NCBI RefSeq assembly: GCF_000166275.1
Contig: NZ_CM001023.1
Coordinates: 4,253,501 to 4,317,500 of the forward strand
DNA length: 64,000 bases
From: Algoriphagus machipongonensis
GTDB lineage: Bacteria; Bacteroidota; Bacteroidia; Cytophagales; Cyclobacteriaceae
Reading direction: 5' to 3'
Numbering within the stretch: the first letter of the stretch is position 1; each line of letters begins with the position of its first letter. The translations under genes and the position numbers were made by a program. The notes beneath the pieces were generated by a model. That model was not told the origin of the DNA. It ran no database searches and saw only the letters and a list, made by a program, of their open reading frames with translations. Below, in pieces: positions 39,102 to 48,475 of this stretch.

Positions 39102-40646
39102 TTATATATCAAATTTTATTCCTTGAGCTAAAGGAAGATTAGCAGAGTAGTTGATTGTATTAGTTTGCCGTCTCATATAGGCTTTCCAAGCATCCGAACC
39201 TGATTCACGACCGCCTCCAGTTTCTTTTTCTCCTCCGAAAGCACCTCCAATTTCTGCTCCAGAGGTACCTATATTCACATTTGCTATCCCACAGTCTGAA
39301 CCTGCTACCGACAAAAAGGCTTCAGCCTCTCTCATATTTAAGGTCATTATCGCAGAGGATAAGCCTTGCGGCACTCCATTTTGCAAAGCAATCGCTTCTT
39401 CCAACTCCTCATATTTAATTAAATATAGAATTGGAGCAAATGTTTCATGCTGAACAATTTCAAAGTGATTTTCTGCCTCATAAATCGCCGGCTTCACATA
39501 GCAACCTGATTCATACCCCTCTCCTTTCATCACTCCTCCTTCGACGACAGCTTTGCCACCTTCGGTCTCCACTTTCTTTAGCGCTGCCAGATACATATTT
39601 ACGGCGTCCTCATCTATCACCGGTCCAACATGATTTTTTTCATCAAGGGGATTTCCAATTACCAACTTAGAGTAGGCATCAGCCAATCGACTTTTCACCT
39701 CATCGTAAACTGAAGAATGAATAATTAATCTACGAGTAGAAGTACAACGTTGTCCTGCGGTGCCTACTGCACCAAATAATGCCCCTCTAATCGCCATATC
39801 CAAATCCGCACTTCCAGTAATGATAATCGCGTTATTACCTCCTAACTCAAGCAAAGATCTTCCCAATCTAGCTCCTACTGCTTCGGCAACAAGTTTCCCC
39901 ATTCTCGTCGAACCAGTGGCTGAAACTAGAGGAACCCTTTTGTCATGAGAAATCAATTCACCAACCTTATAGTCTCCTACAATCAAACTGCAAATACCTT
40001 CAGGCATCCCATGCTTTTCAAAAACTTTGGCAGCAATATTTTGACAGGCAATGCCAGATAAAGGCGCTTTTTCGGATGGTTTCCAAAGACAAACATCTCC
40101 ACAAACCCAAGCCAATGCAGCATTCCATGACCAAACGGCTACTGGAAAGTTAAATGCAGAAATAATCCCTACAATCCCTAAAGCATGCCACTGCTCATAC
40201 ATACGATGACCTGGTCGTTCAGAATGCATGGTCAATCCATACAATTGCCGGGATAAACCCACGGCAAAGTCACAGATATCAATCATTTCCTGAACTTCTC
40301 CTAAGCCTTCCTGGTAAGATTTCCCCATTTCGTAGGATACCAACTTCCCCAAATCAGCCTTCACCTCTCTCAGTGCATTTCCAATCTCACGAACAATCTC
40401 ACCCCTCTGTGGTGCAGGGACATTTCTCCAAGTCTCAAAGGCCTTTTGAGATTGAGAAATAATAGCCTCGTAACTCTCCTTACTCCCCATTTGCACTTGA
40501 GCGATCTCTTTACCATCTGCAGGCGAAATGGAAGCAAAAAAAGCTTCATTAGTACCTATCCATTTCGTTCCCGTTGAGGACCCGGGGTTTTTATCTTTTA
40601 TCCCTAAAATTTGTAGCGATTTCTGTATTCCGAATTGATCAGACAT
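39102..40646 (-). CDS. ALDH7-type aldehyde dehydrogenase (aminoadipate semialdehyde / piperideine-6-carboxylate dehydrogenase)
   Basis: A 514-residue enzyme matching the ALDH7 (antiquitin) group. It has AFNFPVAVWSWNAALAWVCGD, SATGSTRMGKLVAEAV, the base Glu267 in LLELGGNNAIII and the catalytic Cys301 in GQRCTSTRRLIIH. The C-terminal SGAEIGGAFGGEKETGGGRESGSDAWK is also typical. It oxidises alpha-aminoadipate semialdehyde in lysine breakdown. No other lysine-catabolic gene is adjacent. Cytoplasmic, transcribed alone. Confidence 0.9.
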   Translation of the reverse strand: MSDQFGIQKSLQILGIKDKNPGSSTGTKWIGTNEAFFASISPADGKEIAQVQMGSKESYEAIISQSQKAFETWRNVPAPQRGEIVREIGNALREVKADLGKLVSYEMGKSYQEGLGEVQEMIDICDFAVGLSRQLYGLTMHSERPGHRMYEQWHALGIVGIISAFNFPVAVWSWNAALAWVCGDVCLWKPSEKAPLSGIACQNIAAKVFEKHGMPEGICSLIVGDYKVGELISHDKRVPLVSATGSTRMGKLVAEAVGARLGRSLLELGGNNAIIITGSADLDMAIRGALFGAVGTAGQRCTSTRRLIIHSSVYDEVKSRLADAYSKLVIGNPLDEKNHVGPVIDEDAVNMYLAALKKVETEGGKAVVEGGVMKGEGYESGCYVKPAIYEAENHFEIVQHETFAPILYLIKYEELEEAIALQNGVPQGLSSAIMTLNMREAEAFLSVAGSDCGIANVNIGTSGAEIGGAFGGEKETGGGRESGSDAWKAYMRRQTNTINYSANLPLAQGIKFDI

Positions 40647-40711
40647 AATTTGGGTTGTTTTATTTTACTACTTAAAGCTATAAATATTTAAAAGATCTGT
40701 CTCTTTCTTAA

Positions 40712-41749
40712 TCATAAAAGATCCGAAAGAATTCTTATTGGATTCACCTTCTGAAAACCCTTTTTGAATTTGTCACCGACATTGATTTTATAAATCAAAT
40801 TAACTCTGTAATTCCCGGTATTGATCGAGTTATCAAAAAACTCCTCTTTGATAAGATTAGAGTTTTTATAGACATAGTTCATATTAATTGAGAATCGGTC
40901 GTTGTTATATCCGAAAAACCCTCTCAAAAAATAAGTTGGGACTACACCCCATTTCTTGGTTACATTTTGATTTTCCCAATCCGAATATCCAAGACTGAGA
41001 TTTGCCGATGCTACTCCTGTCAAGAAAAAACCTCTTCCAAAAACCAATGTTCCAGCAAGCCCGGCATTTGGCCCTGCTAAAAAATAGCTAGACTTTTGGA
41101 AGTTAGAGGAAAGGCTGATCATTTCAGAACTAGGAATCAATAAGGAATCTCCTTTGACTGATCCTCCATAAGCTTCAAAACCAACAAAGGGAGAAAAAGC
41201 AGAACGCTTCTGAATATGTGATTGATTAAATGCAGCCTCCAAAGACAATTTCTCACCATTAAACAGGTAATTCACATTGAGCCCTACAGTTCTTAATTTC
41301 ATGTCTTCCCGAGGGTAATCTTCGGAAGTATTACTTAAATATTCAGAAGCTATGGAATAACCATTATAAAACTGGCCCAAAAAATCAATGATTAATTTTT
41401 TGGGATAAGCATGAACCTGAAGATCTAAATATATCGGCCAATCTTCGTATCGACTTTTATTCATAAAGCCAAATGGCCCAGCGACATTCAATGTGAATTT
41501 CTGATAAGTAAAGCCAAGACCTAGGTTGAGACCAGAATTAGGCATAAACCTATAATCCTTTCCCTCTCCTGGCACAGCCACTCTCAAATCAGTATATTTT
41601 TTTGAGGTATAAAGTCTGATTAAAAACTTTTCCGGCTGCATATCCACATAGCTAGTATCATAAACCACTTGACCAAAAGCAGAGATTGATAAGAAAAAAG
41701 ACAATAATCCTGCAAATAAGATTATAAAGGATTTGGAGTACGCCGGCAT
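40712..41749 (-). CDS. DUF4421 outer-membrane beta-barrel-like protein
   Basis: A 345-residue protein with a signal peptide (about 1-26, SAFGQ) followed by VVYDTSYVDMQPEKFLIRLYTSKK, the hallmark start of DUF4421. Many amphipathic strands ending in aromatic residues suggest an outer-membrane barrel. The family is confined largely to Bacteroidota and has no assigned function. Confidence 0.82.
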   Translation of the reverse strand: MPAYSKSFIILFAGLLSFFLSISAFGQVVYDTSYVDMQPEKFLIRLYTSKKYTDLRVAVPGEGKDYRFMPNSGLNLGLGFTYQKFTLNVAGPFGFMNKSRYEDWPIYLDLQVHAYPKKLIIDFLGQFYNGYSIASEYLSNTSEDYPREDMKLRTVGLNVNYLFNGEKLSLEAAFNQSHIQKRSAFSPFVGFEAYGGSVKGDSLLIPSSEMISLSSNFQKSSYFLAGPNAGLAGTLVFGRGFFLTGVASANLSLGYSDWENQNVTKKWGVVPTYFLRGFFGYNNDRFSINMNYVYKNSNLIKEEFFDNSINTGNYRVNLIYKINVGDKFKKGFQKVNPIRILSDLL

Positions 41750-41790
41750 AAATTTGATTTAGGCCTAAAAATAGGGGGAAAATAAACTCA

Positions 41791-41821
41791 AAAAAAAATC
41801 CGGACCTTAATCCGGATTTTT
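41791..41821. terminator. Terminator-like hairpin in a gene-free spacer
   Basis: AAAATCCGGA-CCTTAA-TCCGGATTTT with A and T runs works in both directions. It lies 250 bases beyond the minus-strand stop at 42073 and just upstream of the DUF4421 gene. Confidence 0.8.
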
Positions 41822-42072
41822 GAAAACTGATAGAGCTCGAAAAATGAATCCTATTCGAATTCAAAGTCTTAAAAAATCAAATAATAGAGAAAAGTTGTTT
41901 AATCACCGTTATAAATTTATCACAATCATTTAATTAAACAAATTATTGTTTGGATTTTTTTAGAAAATCAAGATGAAAAAAGTCTTTAATTTTGATTTAT
42001 AGAACAAATTGAAATCATTTTTAAAGATCACCCATATTTAGAGATCACTGATAACTAAGGGCTTGAGTCACA
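41822..42072. other. AT-rich spacer without a recognised gene
   Basis: The region 41750-42072 contains no ORF of note. With a terminator at its left end and a gene stop at its right, 41822-42072 could be a long 3' UTR or encode a small RNA on the minus strand. No known RNA family is recognised. Confidence 0.4.
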
Positions 42073-42795
42073 TCAACCCCCTTTACTTTTAAAAAGAAAA
42101 TCTAGGAACCCTTTTTTTGCATGAGGCTTTGAACTGCCTCTGAAAAACTTCAAAGAAACATTATGCCCTCTATTCCTTTTGATGTACTTAAAAAGTTCAA
42201 TTCTCGGGATTCCATGAATTGAGACGCCAGATAGAAAAGATGCTATCGGCAGACTCAATTGATCTCGATGTGAATTTTCTGAGAAGACTTTCGCCCATTG
42301 ACTTTCCAAATCTTTTACTTCCTGAGATCTATCCCGAACCAGTACCATCGTTTCAAAAAGTCCTATATCGTCTTTAAATCCTTGTGATTCTGCAAAAGCT
42401 AAAGTTTTCTCCACATTCACAGGAAGATCTTTTTTCTTTCGAAGGATCTCTTTGGCCTCCTCCTGCAAAGTAGAACGCTTAGGGTGAACACATGTCATAA
42501 AACCTCCATTATAAAATCTATCAAGGAACAATTGTGGATCTTGAATTATCTCCATATTTCCATCCATGTAGATTGTTAGGTCATATTCGGAAGGAAGTTC
42601 AGAGCTTTTGATTTTTATTAGGCGTTGCTGCTTAATAGGCTCTTCTGATTTGGGGATGGGTTTAGTCTCCCACCCTTCTACCTTCAAGTCCTCTTGATCT
42701 GTAAATAACCAGAAATCAAATCCTGAAAAGCTTTGGACCGGCTTTATCGTATCGTATTGATTGGTAACTACGGAATAGATCAGTTTTTTGGACAT
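42073..42795 (-). CDS. Glycosyltransferase-like protein (DUF616/TOD1-MUCI70 type)
   Basis: A 240-residue cytoplasmic protein. KLIYSVVTNQYDTIKP opens a Rossmann-like domain, and YDLTIYMDGNMEI has a DxD-like position (MDGN). FMTCVHPKRSTLQEEAKEI and HRDQLSLPIASFLSG match the DUF616 family of putative glycosyltransferases. With the FkbM methyltransferase and the GT2-like gene nearby it forms a small surface-glycan group. Donor and acceptor unknown. Confidence 0.72.
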   Translation of the reverse strand: MSKKLIYSVVTNQYDTIKPVQSFSGFDFWLFTDQEDLKVEGWETKPIPKSEEPIKQQRLIKIKSSELPSEYDLTIYMDGNMEIIQDPQLFLDRFYNGGFMTCVHPKRSTLQEEAKEILRKKKDLPVNVEKTLAFAESQGFKDDIGLFETMVLVRDRSQEVKDLESQWAKVFSENSHRDQLSLPIASFLSGVSIHGIPRIELFKYIKRNRGHNVSLKFFRGSSKPHAKKGFLDFLFKSKGG

Positions 42796-42932
42796 GAATG
42801 CAAGAGTAAATTTTAATATTCTTTAAATATCGCTAAGAATGCATGAAGTCAAAAATGCATGGGACAATGAAATATTAGTTAATATTGAAGTTTCAATCGA
42901 TAAAAAACCAAACTTACTCATACAATAGCTTC

Positions 42933-43757
42933 ATGTTCAAACATAAAGTAAAGTCTTCCTTCAAGGCATTTTGGAAAAATTTAAGATTTAATCTTAGTGC
43001 TTCAGACAACCCTCTTTTTATTTCGTTCTACAAACATTTTTATCAACCTAAAAAAGGTAGTCTTTCTGAGTTTCTTTCAGCCTATTCCAAATCAAAAAAA
43101 GGAGATTTTTATGTGATACAGATTGGAGCAAATGATGGGATAACTCACGACCCTATTCACAAATTCATAAAAAGAGACCGTTGGAAAGGGGTACTATTAG
43201 AACCTCAACCCGATGTCTATAAAAATGAATTGAGTAAGATTTATCAAAAGAATGAAGGGCTATATCCTATTTGCGCTGCAATTGGAGAAGAAGATGGTTC
43301 TCAAAAACTCTATAAAATTGGCTTTTCAGAAATGCGCTGGGCAACCGGCTTAGCATCATTTTCCCTAGAGAAAATTGAGGATCATTTCAAAAATGGTGTA
43401 GTCCAGCTTAATTGCGACAAATATGGTTTAGAAATTCCTTCGGATCCTAAAGAACAAATTCAAGCGGTGGATGTGGATGTCATTTCACCAAAAACCTTAA
43501 TTGAAAAATATAAAATTTCACAAATAGACTTGCTGCAAATAGATGCTGAAGGCTATGATCTGCAAGTAATTTTGATTTTTGACATTCCAAACACCAAACC
43601 GGAAGCAATTATTTTCGAAAATGAAAACTTGGACCCTAAAGACTTAGAATCTTGCTATGAGTTACTTAGATCCAATGGGTATTTGCTTAAAGAGTTTGGA
43701 AGAGATACCCTCGCATTAAAATCCACTAATAAAGAAATGCGTCAATTTATGGATTGA
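42933..43757 (+). CDS. FkbM-family methyltransferase
   Basis: A 274-residue protein. The ATG at 42933 is preferred to a TTG at 42885. SAM-binding motif I is YVIQIGANDGITHDP, then GVLLEPQPDVY and IDLLQIDAEGYDLQVIL, which fit the FkbM family of O-methyltransferases often found with sugar-assembly genes. The N-terminus (MFKHKVKSSFKAFWKNLRF) is basic without a clear TM. Probably modifies a glycan or lipid. Confidence 0.85.
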   Translation: MFKHKVKSSFKAFWKNLRFNLSASDNPLFISFYKHFYQPKKGSLSEFLSAYSKSKKGDFYVIQIGANDGITHDPIHKFIKRDRWKGVLLEPQPDVYKNELSKIYQKNEGLYPICAAIGEEDGSQKLYKIGFSEMRWATGLASFSLEKIEDHFKNGVVQLNCDKYGLEIPSDPKEQIQAVDVDVISPKTLIEKYKISQIDLLQIDAEGYDLQVILIFDIPNTKPEAIIFENENLDPKDLESCYELLRSNGYLLKEFGRDTLALKSTNKEMRQFMD

Positions 43758-43763
43758 TAAAAT

Positions 43764-44474
43764 CTAAATCTTATCAAGACCTTTCCAGAATTTCAGAAAA
43801 TAATACTTTAAGGGATTGCTGTATTTTAACTGCTTCCAAGGACGACTTGCATGGGGACGGTGCCACACAGGAGCATTCATGAGCACATAATTTTCAAAAC
43901 CCAATTCAATAGCTTTTTTGGAAATAAAAGTATCATACCAATCTTTTGCCTCATCAAGACCTGCGAAATCGAAAGCCTCCAAAAATGGCAATGTGAACAA
44001 AGTGCAGCAAAAACTCAAACTCCTTTGGGTGGATATCACAGACTCTTTCACACCTTTAAATTTCAGGTAGGGGAAATTTACATTTCCTTTCTCATCAACG
44101 GTAACAGATCCTACAAGACCTGATTTTTTTTGGGCCAATTGAAAATTTAAAATATCTGAAATAGTATTGGTTTTTACTACCACATCAGATTCTACTACTA
44201 ACACTGGCAATTTACTTTCCAACCCCTTCTTTTGAGAAACCTGAAGTACCAGTTTATAATTTGGAGAAGGATGATCTGTCAGGTCTTCAATATGAATCAA
44301 CTCATATCCGATTTGATTCTTTTCTTCTTCCAGTTTTTGCTTGGTTTCTTCAGTACTGAAATCGTTAAAAATAACATGCCTGACATTGACACTGGAAGCA
44401 GCGATAGCTCGTGCTGTATCTAAGGTGGTTTCAATAGAATTCTTAACGGGTGTAATTACGATTACTTCAGCCAT
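43764..44474 (-). CDS. Glycosyltransferase family 2-like protein
   Basis: A 236-residue GT-A-fold protein. It begins EVIVITPVKNSIETTLDTARAI, has HVIFNDFS, and a DxD-like VVESDVVVKTN. Later segments FDFAGLDEAKDWYDTFISKKAIELGFEN and APVWHRPHASRPWKQ look like an acceptor-binding part. It is convergent with the FkbM gene, 6 bases apart. Probably acts on a surface polysaccharide. Confidence 0.78.
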   Translation of the reverse strand: MAEVIVITPVKNSIETTLDTARAIAASSVNVRHVIFNDFSTEETKQKLEEEKNQIGYELIHIEDLTDHPSPNYKLVLQVSQKKGLESKLPVLVVESDVVVKTNTISDILNFQLAQKKSGLVGSVTVDEKGNVNFPYLKFKGVKESVISTQRSLSFCCTLFTLPFLEAFDFAGLDEAKDWYDTFISKKAIELGFENYVLMNAPVWHRPHASRPWKQLKYSNPLKYYFLKFWKGLDKI

Positions 44475-44514
44475 AAAAAAGATTTGCTCAAAATTAAGTC
44501 ATTCCGCCAAGGCA

Positions 44515-44546
44515 AAAAAATAACCCTGAATTTCTCCAGGGTTATT
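44515..44546 (-). terminator. Terminator of the aminotransferase gene
   Basis: On the minus strand the stem AATAACCCTG/CAGGGTTATT ends in a T run, about 15 bases after the stop codon. Confidence 0.88.
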
Positions 44547-44561
44547 CCTCATTATTTTTTT

Positions 44562-45764
44562 TTAAGCTAACTCGCCTAAAGCTTTTTTCATTCTGCCTAA
44601 TGCTTCTTTTAGCTCTTCCTCGGATGCCGCATAAGATAGTCTTACGCAAGTTGGTGCTCCAAAAGCCGCTCCAGTAACCAAAGATATATTTGCTGCCTCT
44701 AATAGGTACAAACAAAGATCATCAGCATTACTTATGGTATGACCTTTAGCTGATTTCCCAAAGAAATCAGACACATCTGGGAAGAAGTAAAATGCCCCTT
44801 CAGGAACATGAGTCTTGATACCAGGAATTTCTTTCAGTAAGCCCATCACCAATTCTCTTCTTTTGAAATAAGCATCTGCCATTTCCTGAGAAGGTTTTTG
44901 ATCTCCTGAGATTGCTGCCAAAGCCGCACGCTGTGCAATGCCCGTACCACCAGAAGTAAACTGACCTTGGATCTTTTCTACCGCTTTTGCGATGAACAAA
45001 GGAGCACAGATATAACCTACTCTCCATCCAGTCATTGCATAGCCTTTAGAAAAACCGTTGACAGTAATGGTTCTTTCAAACATCCCTGGAAAAGATGCAA
45101 TGCTATAATTTCTTCCTACAAAATTGATTAGCTCATAAATCTCATCTGCAATGACCATGATATTATCATGCTTCAAAACCACCTGAGAAATAGCCTCCAG
45201 CTCTTCTTTACTGAATACAGATCCAGAAGGGTTGCATGGAGAAGAGTATATCACAGCCTTAGTTTTTGGAGTAATTGCCTCTTCCAACTGGGCAGCTGTA
45301 GCTTTAAAATTATTTTCAAGAGTACCTTCAATCAAAACAGGTACGCCGCCTGCTAATTTGATAATCTCTGCGTAACTCACCCAGTAAGGAGAGAATATCA
45401 CAACTTCATCTCCTTCGTTGATCATACACATAAAAACATTCGCAATGGAATGCTTCGCTCCAGTGGAAACAACAATGTTTTCAGCTTTTGCTTGTGCGAT
45501 TTCATTTTGATCTCTTAACTTCTTGGCTATTGCTTCTCTCAAATCCTGATATCCAGCAACTGGGGGATACGAAAAGTATTTACCTTCATCAATTGCATCT
45601 TTTGCCGCTTCCTGAATATGCTTAGGAGTTTTGAAGTCTGGCTCCCCTAAACTTAGGCCAATGATGTCGATCCCTTGAGATTTCAGCTCCCTGGCTTTTT
45701 TTGCCATTGCCAGCGTAGCTGATTCTTCCATGTTGATGATCCGATCTGATAGAATAGAATTCAT
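44562..45764 (-). CDS. aspC: Class I pyridoxal-phosphate aminotransferase (aspartate aminotransferase-like)
   Basis: A 400-residue enzyme. The start at 45764 (MNSILSDRIINMEESATLAM) fits the family better than the one seven codons upstream. The PLP lysine is Lys240 in TVNGFSKGYAMTGWRVGYI. Also present are GLSLGEPDFKTP, SSPCNPSG and ADEIYE. It resembles the Thermus-type (Ib) aspartate aminotransferases, which transfer the amino group between aspartate and 2-oxoglutarate; the substrate range can be wider. Confidence 0.9.
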   Translation of the reverse strand: MNSILSDRIINMEESATLAMAKKARELKSQGIDIIGLSLGEPDFKTPKHIQEAAKDAIDEGKYFSYPPVAGYQDLREAIAKKLRDQNEIAQAKAENIVVSTGAKHSIANVFMCMINEGDEVVIFSPYWVSYAEIIKLAGGVPVLIEGTLENNFKATAAQLEEAITPKTKAVIYSSPCNPSGSVFSKEELEAISQVVLKHDNIMVIADEIYELINFVGRNYSIASFPGMFERTITVNGFSKGYAMTGWRVGYICAPLFIAKAVEKIQGQFTSGGTGIAQRAALAAISGDQKPSQEMADAYFKRRELVMGLLKEIPGIKTHVPEGAFYFFPDVSDFFGKSAKGHTISNADDLCLYLLEAANISLVTGAAFGAPTCVRLSYAASEEELKEALGRMKKALGELA

Positions 45765-45899
45765 TATTTTCTGTGGTTTATTCAAAATCTCCCAAAAATA
45801 GAGAGAAGATTATAAATTCTAAACAATTGTCTGGTTTTGATAGCGAAATGTTATTTTTGAAGCAAAATACTCGGGAGCTTATTCCGTTTTCTTAGATAG

Positions 45900-46751
45900 A
45901 TGAGTAAATATTATTTTCTTCTGTTCAGCCTCCTTTTTCTCAGCAAATTAAGTTTTGCCCAAGAATCGGACACCCAAAAGGAAGCAGACCCTGATTCCTC
46001 AGGTGTGGTAGATTCCAATCTACTTCCTACTACCATGCCCTTATTGCTATTTGATGACAATAAGGAAAAAGAGGAGAAAAAAGAGAAAAAGAAGAAAGCG
46101 AGAAAAAACATCTGGTTTGGACTGAAAACCAGAAAAGGCTATACCAAGAGAGAAATCCGAGATCAACAAATCTTTGAATATTTTAATTATACCGAGGAAA
46201 GCAGAAGACCTAGCCCTTATATAAGAGATGTTTACTGGTATGACACTCAAGAAAGAAGCATAAAAACTTCTGGATATGAAGAAGGAAAAGGGTATTTATT
46301 ACATGGCCCTTACGAAAGAACGGTCAATGAAACAGTGGTTGAAAGTGGCATGTTTTACTTTGGGAAAAAGCATAAAACCTGGATGCTTTTCGATTCAAAG
46401 AATGTGCTTCAGGATAAAAATCATTTCAATGAAGGTTGGCCTAGTGAATCTAGAGTCAAATATTACGATGCCTCCACCAATACTGTCGAGGAAATCACAC
46501 CGATCCAATATGGCTTAGAAGAAGGTAATTATTTTTATTTCTATGATGACAAACAAGTAGCTGTCACCGGAGAATATCAATACGGGGAAAAAGTGGGGCT
46601 TTGGACTGAGTATTGGGACACAGGAAACACCAAAGCCATTAGAAAACGTGAAATCCAATATCAGGAGGAAGCTTATTCAAAAAATTTCCGCCCCTACATT
46701 CGCGCAGAATGGGATAAGGACGGAAATCTTGTGTATAAAAAAGACCTTTAA
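45900..46751 (+). CDS. Exported protein with MORN/YwqK-like repeats
   Basis: A 283-residue protein with a signal peptide (1-21, LSFAQ) and a low-complexity lysine/glutamate stretch (about 58-75: KEKEEKKEKKKKARKN). Repeated motifs follow: GPYERTVNETVVESGMFYFGKKHKTWMLF, EGNYFYFYDDKQVAVTGEYQYGEKVGLWTEYWDTGN. The G-x-W/Y-x-x-Y/F pattern resembles MORN or YwqK-type repeats. Function unknown. Confidence 0.72.
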   Translation: MSKYYFLLFSLLFLSKLSFAQESDTQKEADPDSSGVVDSNLLPTTMPLLLFDDNKEKEEKKEKKKKARKNIWFGLKTRKGYTKREIRDQQIFEYFNYTEESRRPSPYIRDVYWYDTQERSIKTSGYEEGKGYLLHGPYERTVNETVVESGMFYFGKKHKTWMLFDSKNVLQDKNHFNEGWPSESRVKYYDASTNTVEEITPIQYGLEEGNYFYFYDDKQVAVTGEYQYGEKVGLWTEYWDTGNTKAIRKREIQYQEEAYSKNFRPYIRAEWDKDGNLVYKKDL

Positions 46752-46755
46752 TTTT

Positions 46756-47286
46756 TTATTGGGCTCGGTATTTAAACTGCTGCCCTCCCACAGATGCTTC
46801 ATACATCAGTCCACCTTTGGTTCGGGTAAAAACTGCCACTCCATCAACATACTCGGCGTTTAAAGATGCACCTGAAGCTGCTGCTACTGCAGAAACCTGA
46901 GCGGCCATTTCTATTTTACTCTCTTTGAATCGATCAAACTTTTCTTTGGTCTCAAAAAACACCACCTCGCTATACAACTGCCCACCAGCCTGAAAACCTA
47001 TTGTCACCTGCGTCATTTTAGCAAAACCGATCATTTCTCCCTGCTCAAATGCCACACCATTGCCTGCAGCGCCACCTATACCTAGACCTCCTTTGCCCAC
47101 ATTTGGGAGGATGATGTAAGCATAGGAATTCTCAAAAAACTGAGACATACCTTCATCATCTTCTAAAAAGGCTTCCTTTGCTTCTTGACTATCTTCAATT
47201 ATCTGCTCATCTTTTTTAGAAGATTGGGCAAACGAGTAAACAGCAACTACTGCAAAAAGCGCTGTAAAAATAATTTTTTTCATCAT
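46756..47286 (-). CDS. SYLF (Ysc84-like) lipid-binding domain protein
   Basis: A 176-residue exported protein: signal peptide 1-21 (VYSFAQ), then a SYLF domain (about 60-176) with YIILPNVGKGGLGIGGAAGNGVAFEQG, GFQAGGQLYSEVVFFE and GASLNAEYVDGVAVFTRTKGGLMYEASVGG. SYLF domains bind phosphoinositides in eukaryotes; the bacterial role is unclear. Convergent with the previous gene. Confidence 0.88.
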   Translation of the reverse strand: MMKKIIFTALFAVVAVYSFAQSSKKDEQIIEDSQEAKEAFLEDDEGMSQFFENSYAYIILPNVGKGGLGIGGAAGNGVAFEQGEMIGFAKMTQVTIGFQAGGQLYSEVVFFETKEKFDRFKESKIEMAAQVSAVAAASGASLNAEYVDGVAVFTRTKGGLMYEASVGGQQFKYRAQ

Positions 47287-47313
47287 AATAGTTTTGGGTG
47301 AAATATGCTTGCA

Positions 47314-47670
47314 TTAATAAAATGCATCTTCAAAATGCCTATAGTTTATGGCACCTGTTCTGTCTCTGTAAACGCCAACAATATCAAAACGGATATCTGA
47401 TTTCCAGTTTTTTTCATGGATGTAATGATCTGCCGCTTTGATAATAAGTTTACGCTTGGTGTAATCCACAAACTCTTCTGCATATCCAAACCCTGTACCA
47501 GAACGAAACTTCACCTCCACAAATACCAAAAGTTTTTTATGGGTTAAGATCAAATCAATTTCTGCATACCCATGGCGATAATTTTTCTCTAAAAGTTGAT
47601 ATCCTTTACTGATCAGCCATTGTGCTGCCATTTCTTCTGCCAACTGACCAGATCTATTATGTTCAGCCAT
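47314..47670 (-). CDS. YraN family (UPF0102) putative endonuclease
   Basis: A 118-residue protein of the restriction-endonuclease fold. It has GQLAEEMAAQWLISKGYQLLEKNYRHGYAEIDLI with the catalytic Asp, then LLVFVEVKFRSGTGFG with the E-x-K motif. Widely conserved; the function is not firmly known. Probably in one unit with the SYLF gene (27 bases apart). Confidence 0.92.
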   Translation of the reverse strand: MAEHNRSGQLAEEMAAQWLISKGYQLLEKNYRHGYAEIDLILTHKKLLVFVEVKFRSGTGFGYAEEFVDYTKRKLIIKAADHYIHEKNWKSDIRFDIVGVYRDRTGAINYRHFEDAFY

Positions 47671-47749
47671 TTTGAATAATTGCTTAATTTTGAAAAAAAG
47701 TAAACGGGAAGTCCAAAAAAGATGTTAGGAAGCTACCCAATAGGCTACT

Positions 47750-48475
47750 ATGAACGAAATTATTAATAAAAAGGTAGAATTCCGAGATTTAGGGAAAATG
47801 GATTACCAAGAAGCATGGGATTTTCAGGAGTCTGTTTTTGCTAGTATTGTGGATACTAAAATCAAAAACAGAAACCTTCCTTCAGATCAACAGGAACCTA
47901 CTAACAACTATATTTTCTTTGTTGAGCATCCTCATGTTTACACCTTAGGAAAAAGCGGAAAAGAAGCGCACCTACTTCTTAACGAAGCTGGTTTAAAAGA
48001 TCATCAAGCGGTTTTTTACAAAATAAATCGCGGTGGTGACATCACTTATCATGGACCTGGCCAATTGGTTGGTTACCCTTTATTAGACCTTGATAATTTC
48101 TTTACCGACATCCACAAATACTTGAGATATCTGGAAGAGGCCATTATTAATACCTTGGCAGAATATGGTGTAGAAACAGGGAGAATTGAAGGATTAACGG
48201 GAGTTTGGATTGATCATTTGGAGCAAAAGAATCCAAGAAAAATCTGCGCAATGGGAGTCAAATCCAGCCGTTGGGTGACCATGCATGGTTTTGCTTTAAA
48301 TATAAATGTGGACTTGAGTTATTTTGGACACATTGTCCCATGTGGAATTGAAGACAAAGCAGTGACATCACTCAGCCAAGAGTTAGGTAGAAAAATCGAT
48401 ATGGAAGAAATAAAAGGAAAATTATTAGCTCAACTTGAGAAGCAATTCGAAATGGATTTAAAACTTCAAGCATGA
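47750..48475 (+). CDS. lipB: Lipoyl(octanoyl) transferase
   Basis: A 241-residue enzyme that transfers octanoate from acyl carrier protein to lipoate-dependent enzymes. Conserved RGGDITYHGPGQLVGYPLLDL (about 94-114), catalytic Lys171 in GVKSSRWVTMHG and catalytic Cys198 in HIVPCGI. It starts a plus-strand run of closely spaced genes reaching to the rhomboid gene, and overlaps the next by four bases. Confidence 0.95.
   Translation: MNEIINKKVEFRDLGKMDYQEAWDFQESVFASIVDTKIKNRNLPSDQQEPTNNYIFFVEHPHVYTLGKSGKEAHLLLNEAGLKDHQAVFYKINRGGDITYHGPGQLVGYPLLDLDNFFTDIHKYLRYLEEAIINTLAEYGVETGRIEGLTGVWIDHLEQKNPRKICAMGVKSSRWVTMHGFALNINVDLSYFGHIVPCGIEDKAVTSLSQELGRKIDMEEIKGKLLAQLEKQFEMDLKLQA

Noticed and set aside
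42073..44474. A genomic island of glycan genes
   Set aside because: Only three small genes in mixed orientation, without composition change, integrase or flanking repeats that can be seen by eye.
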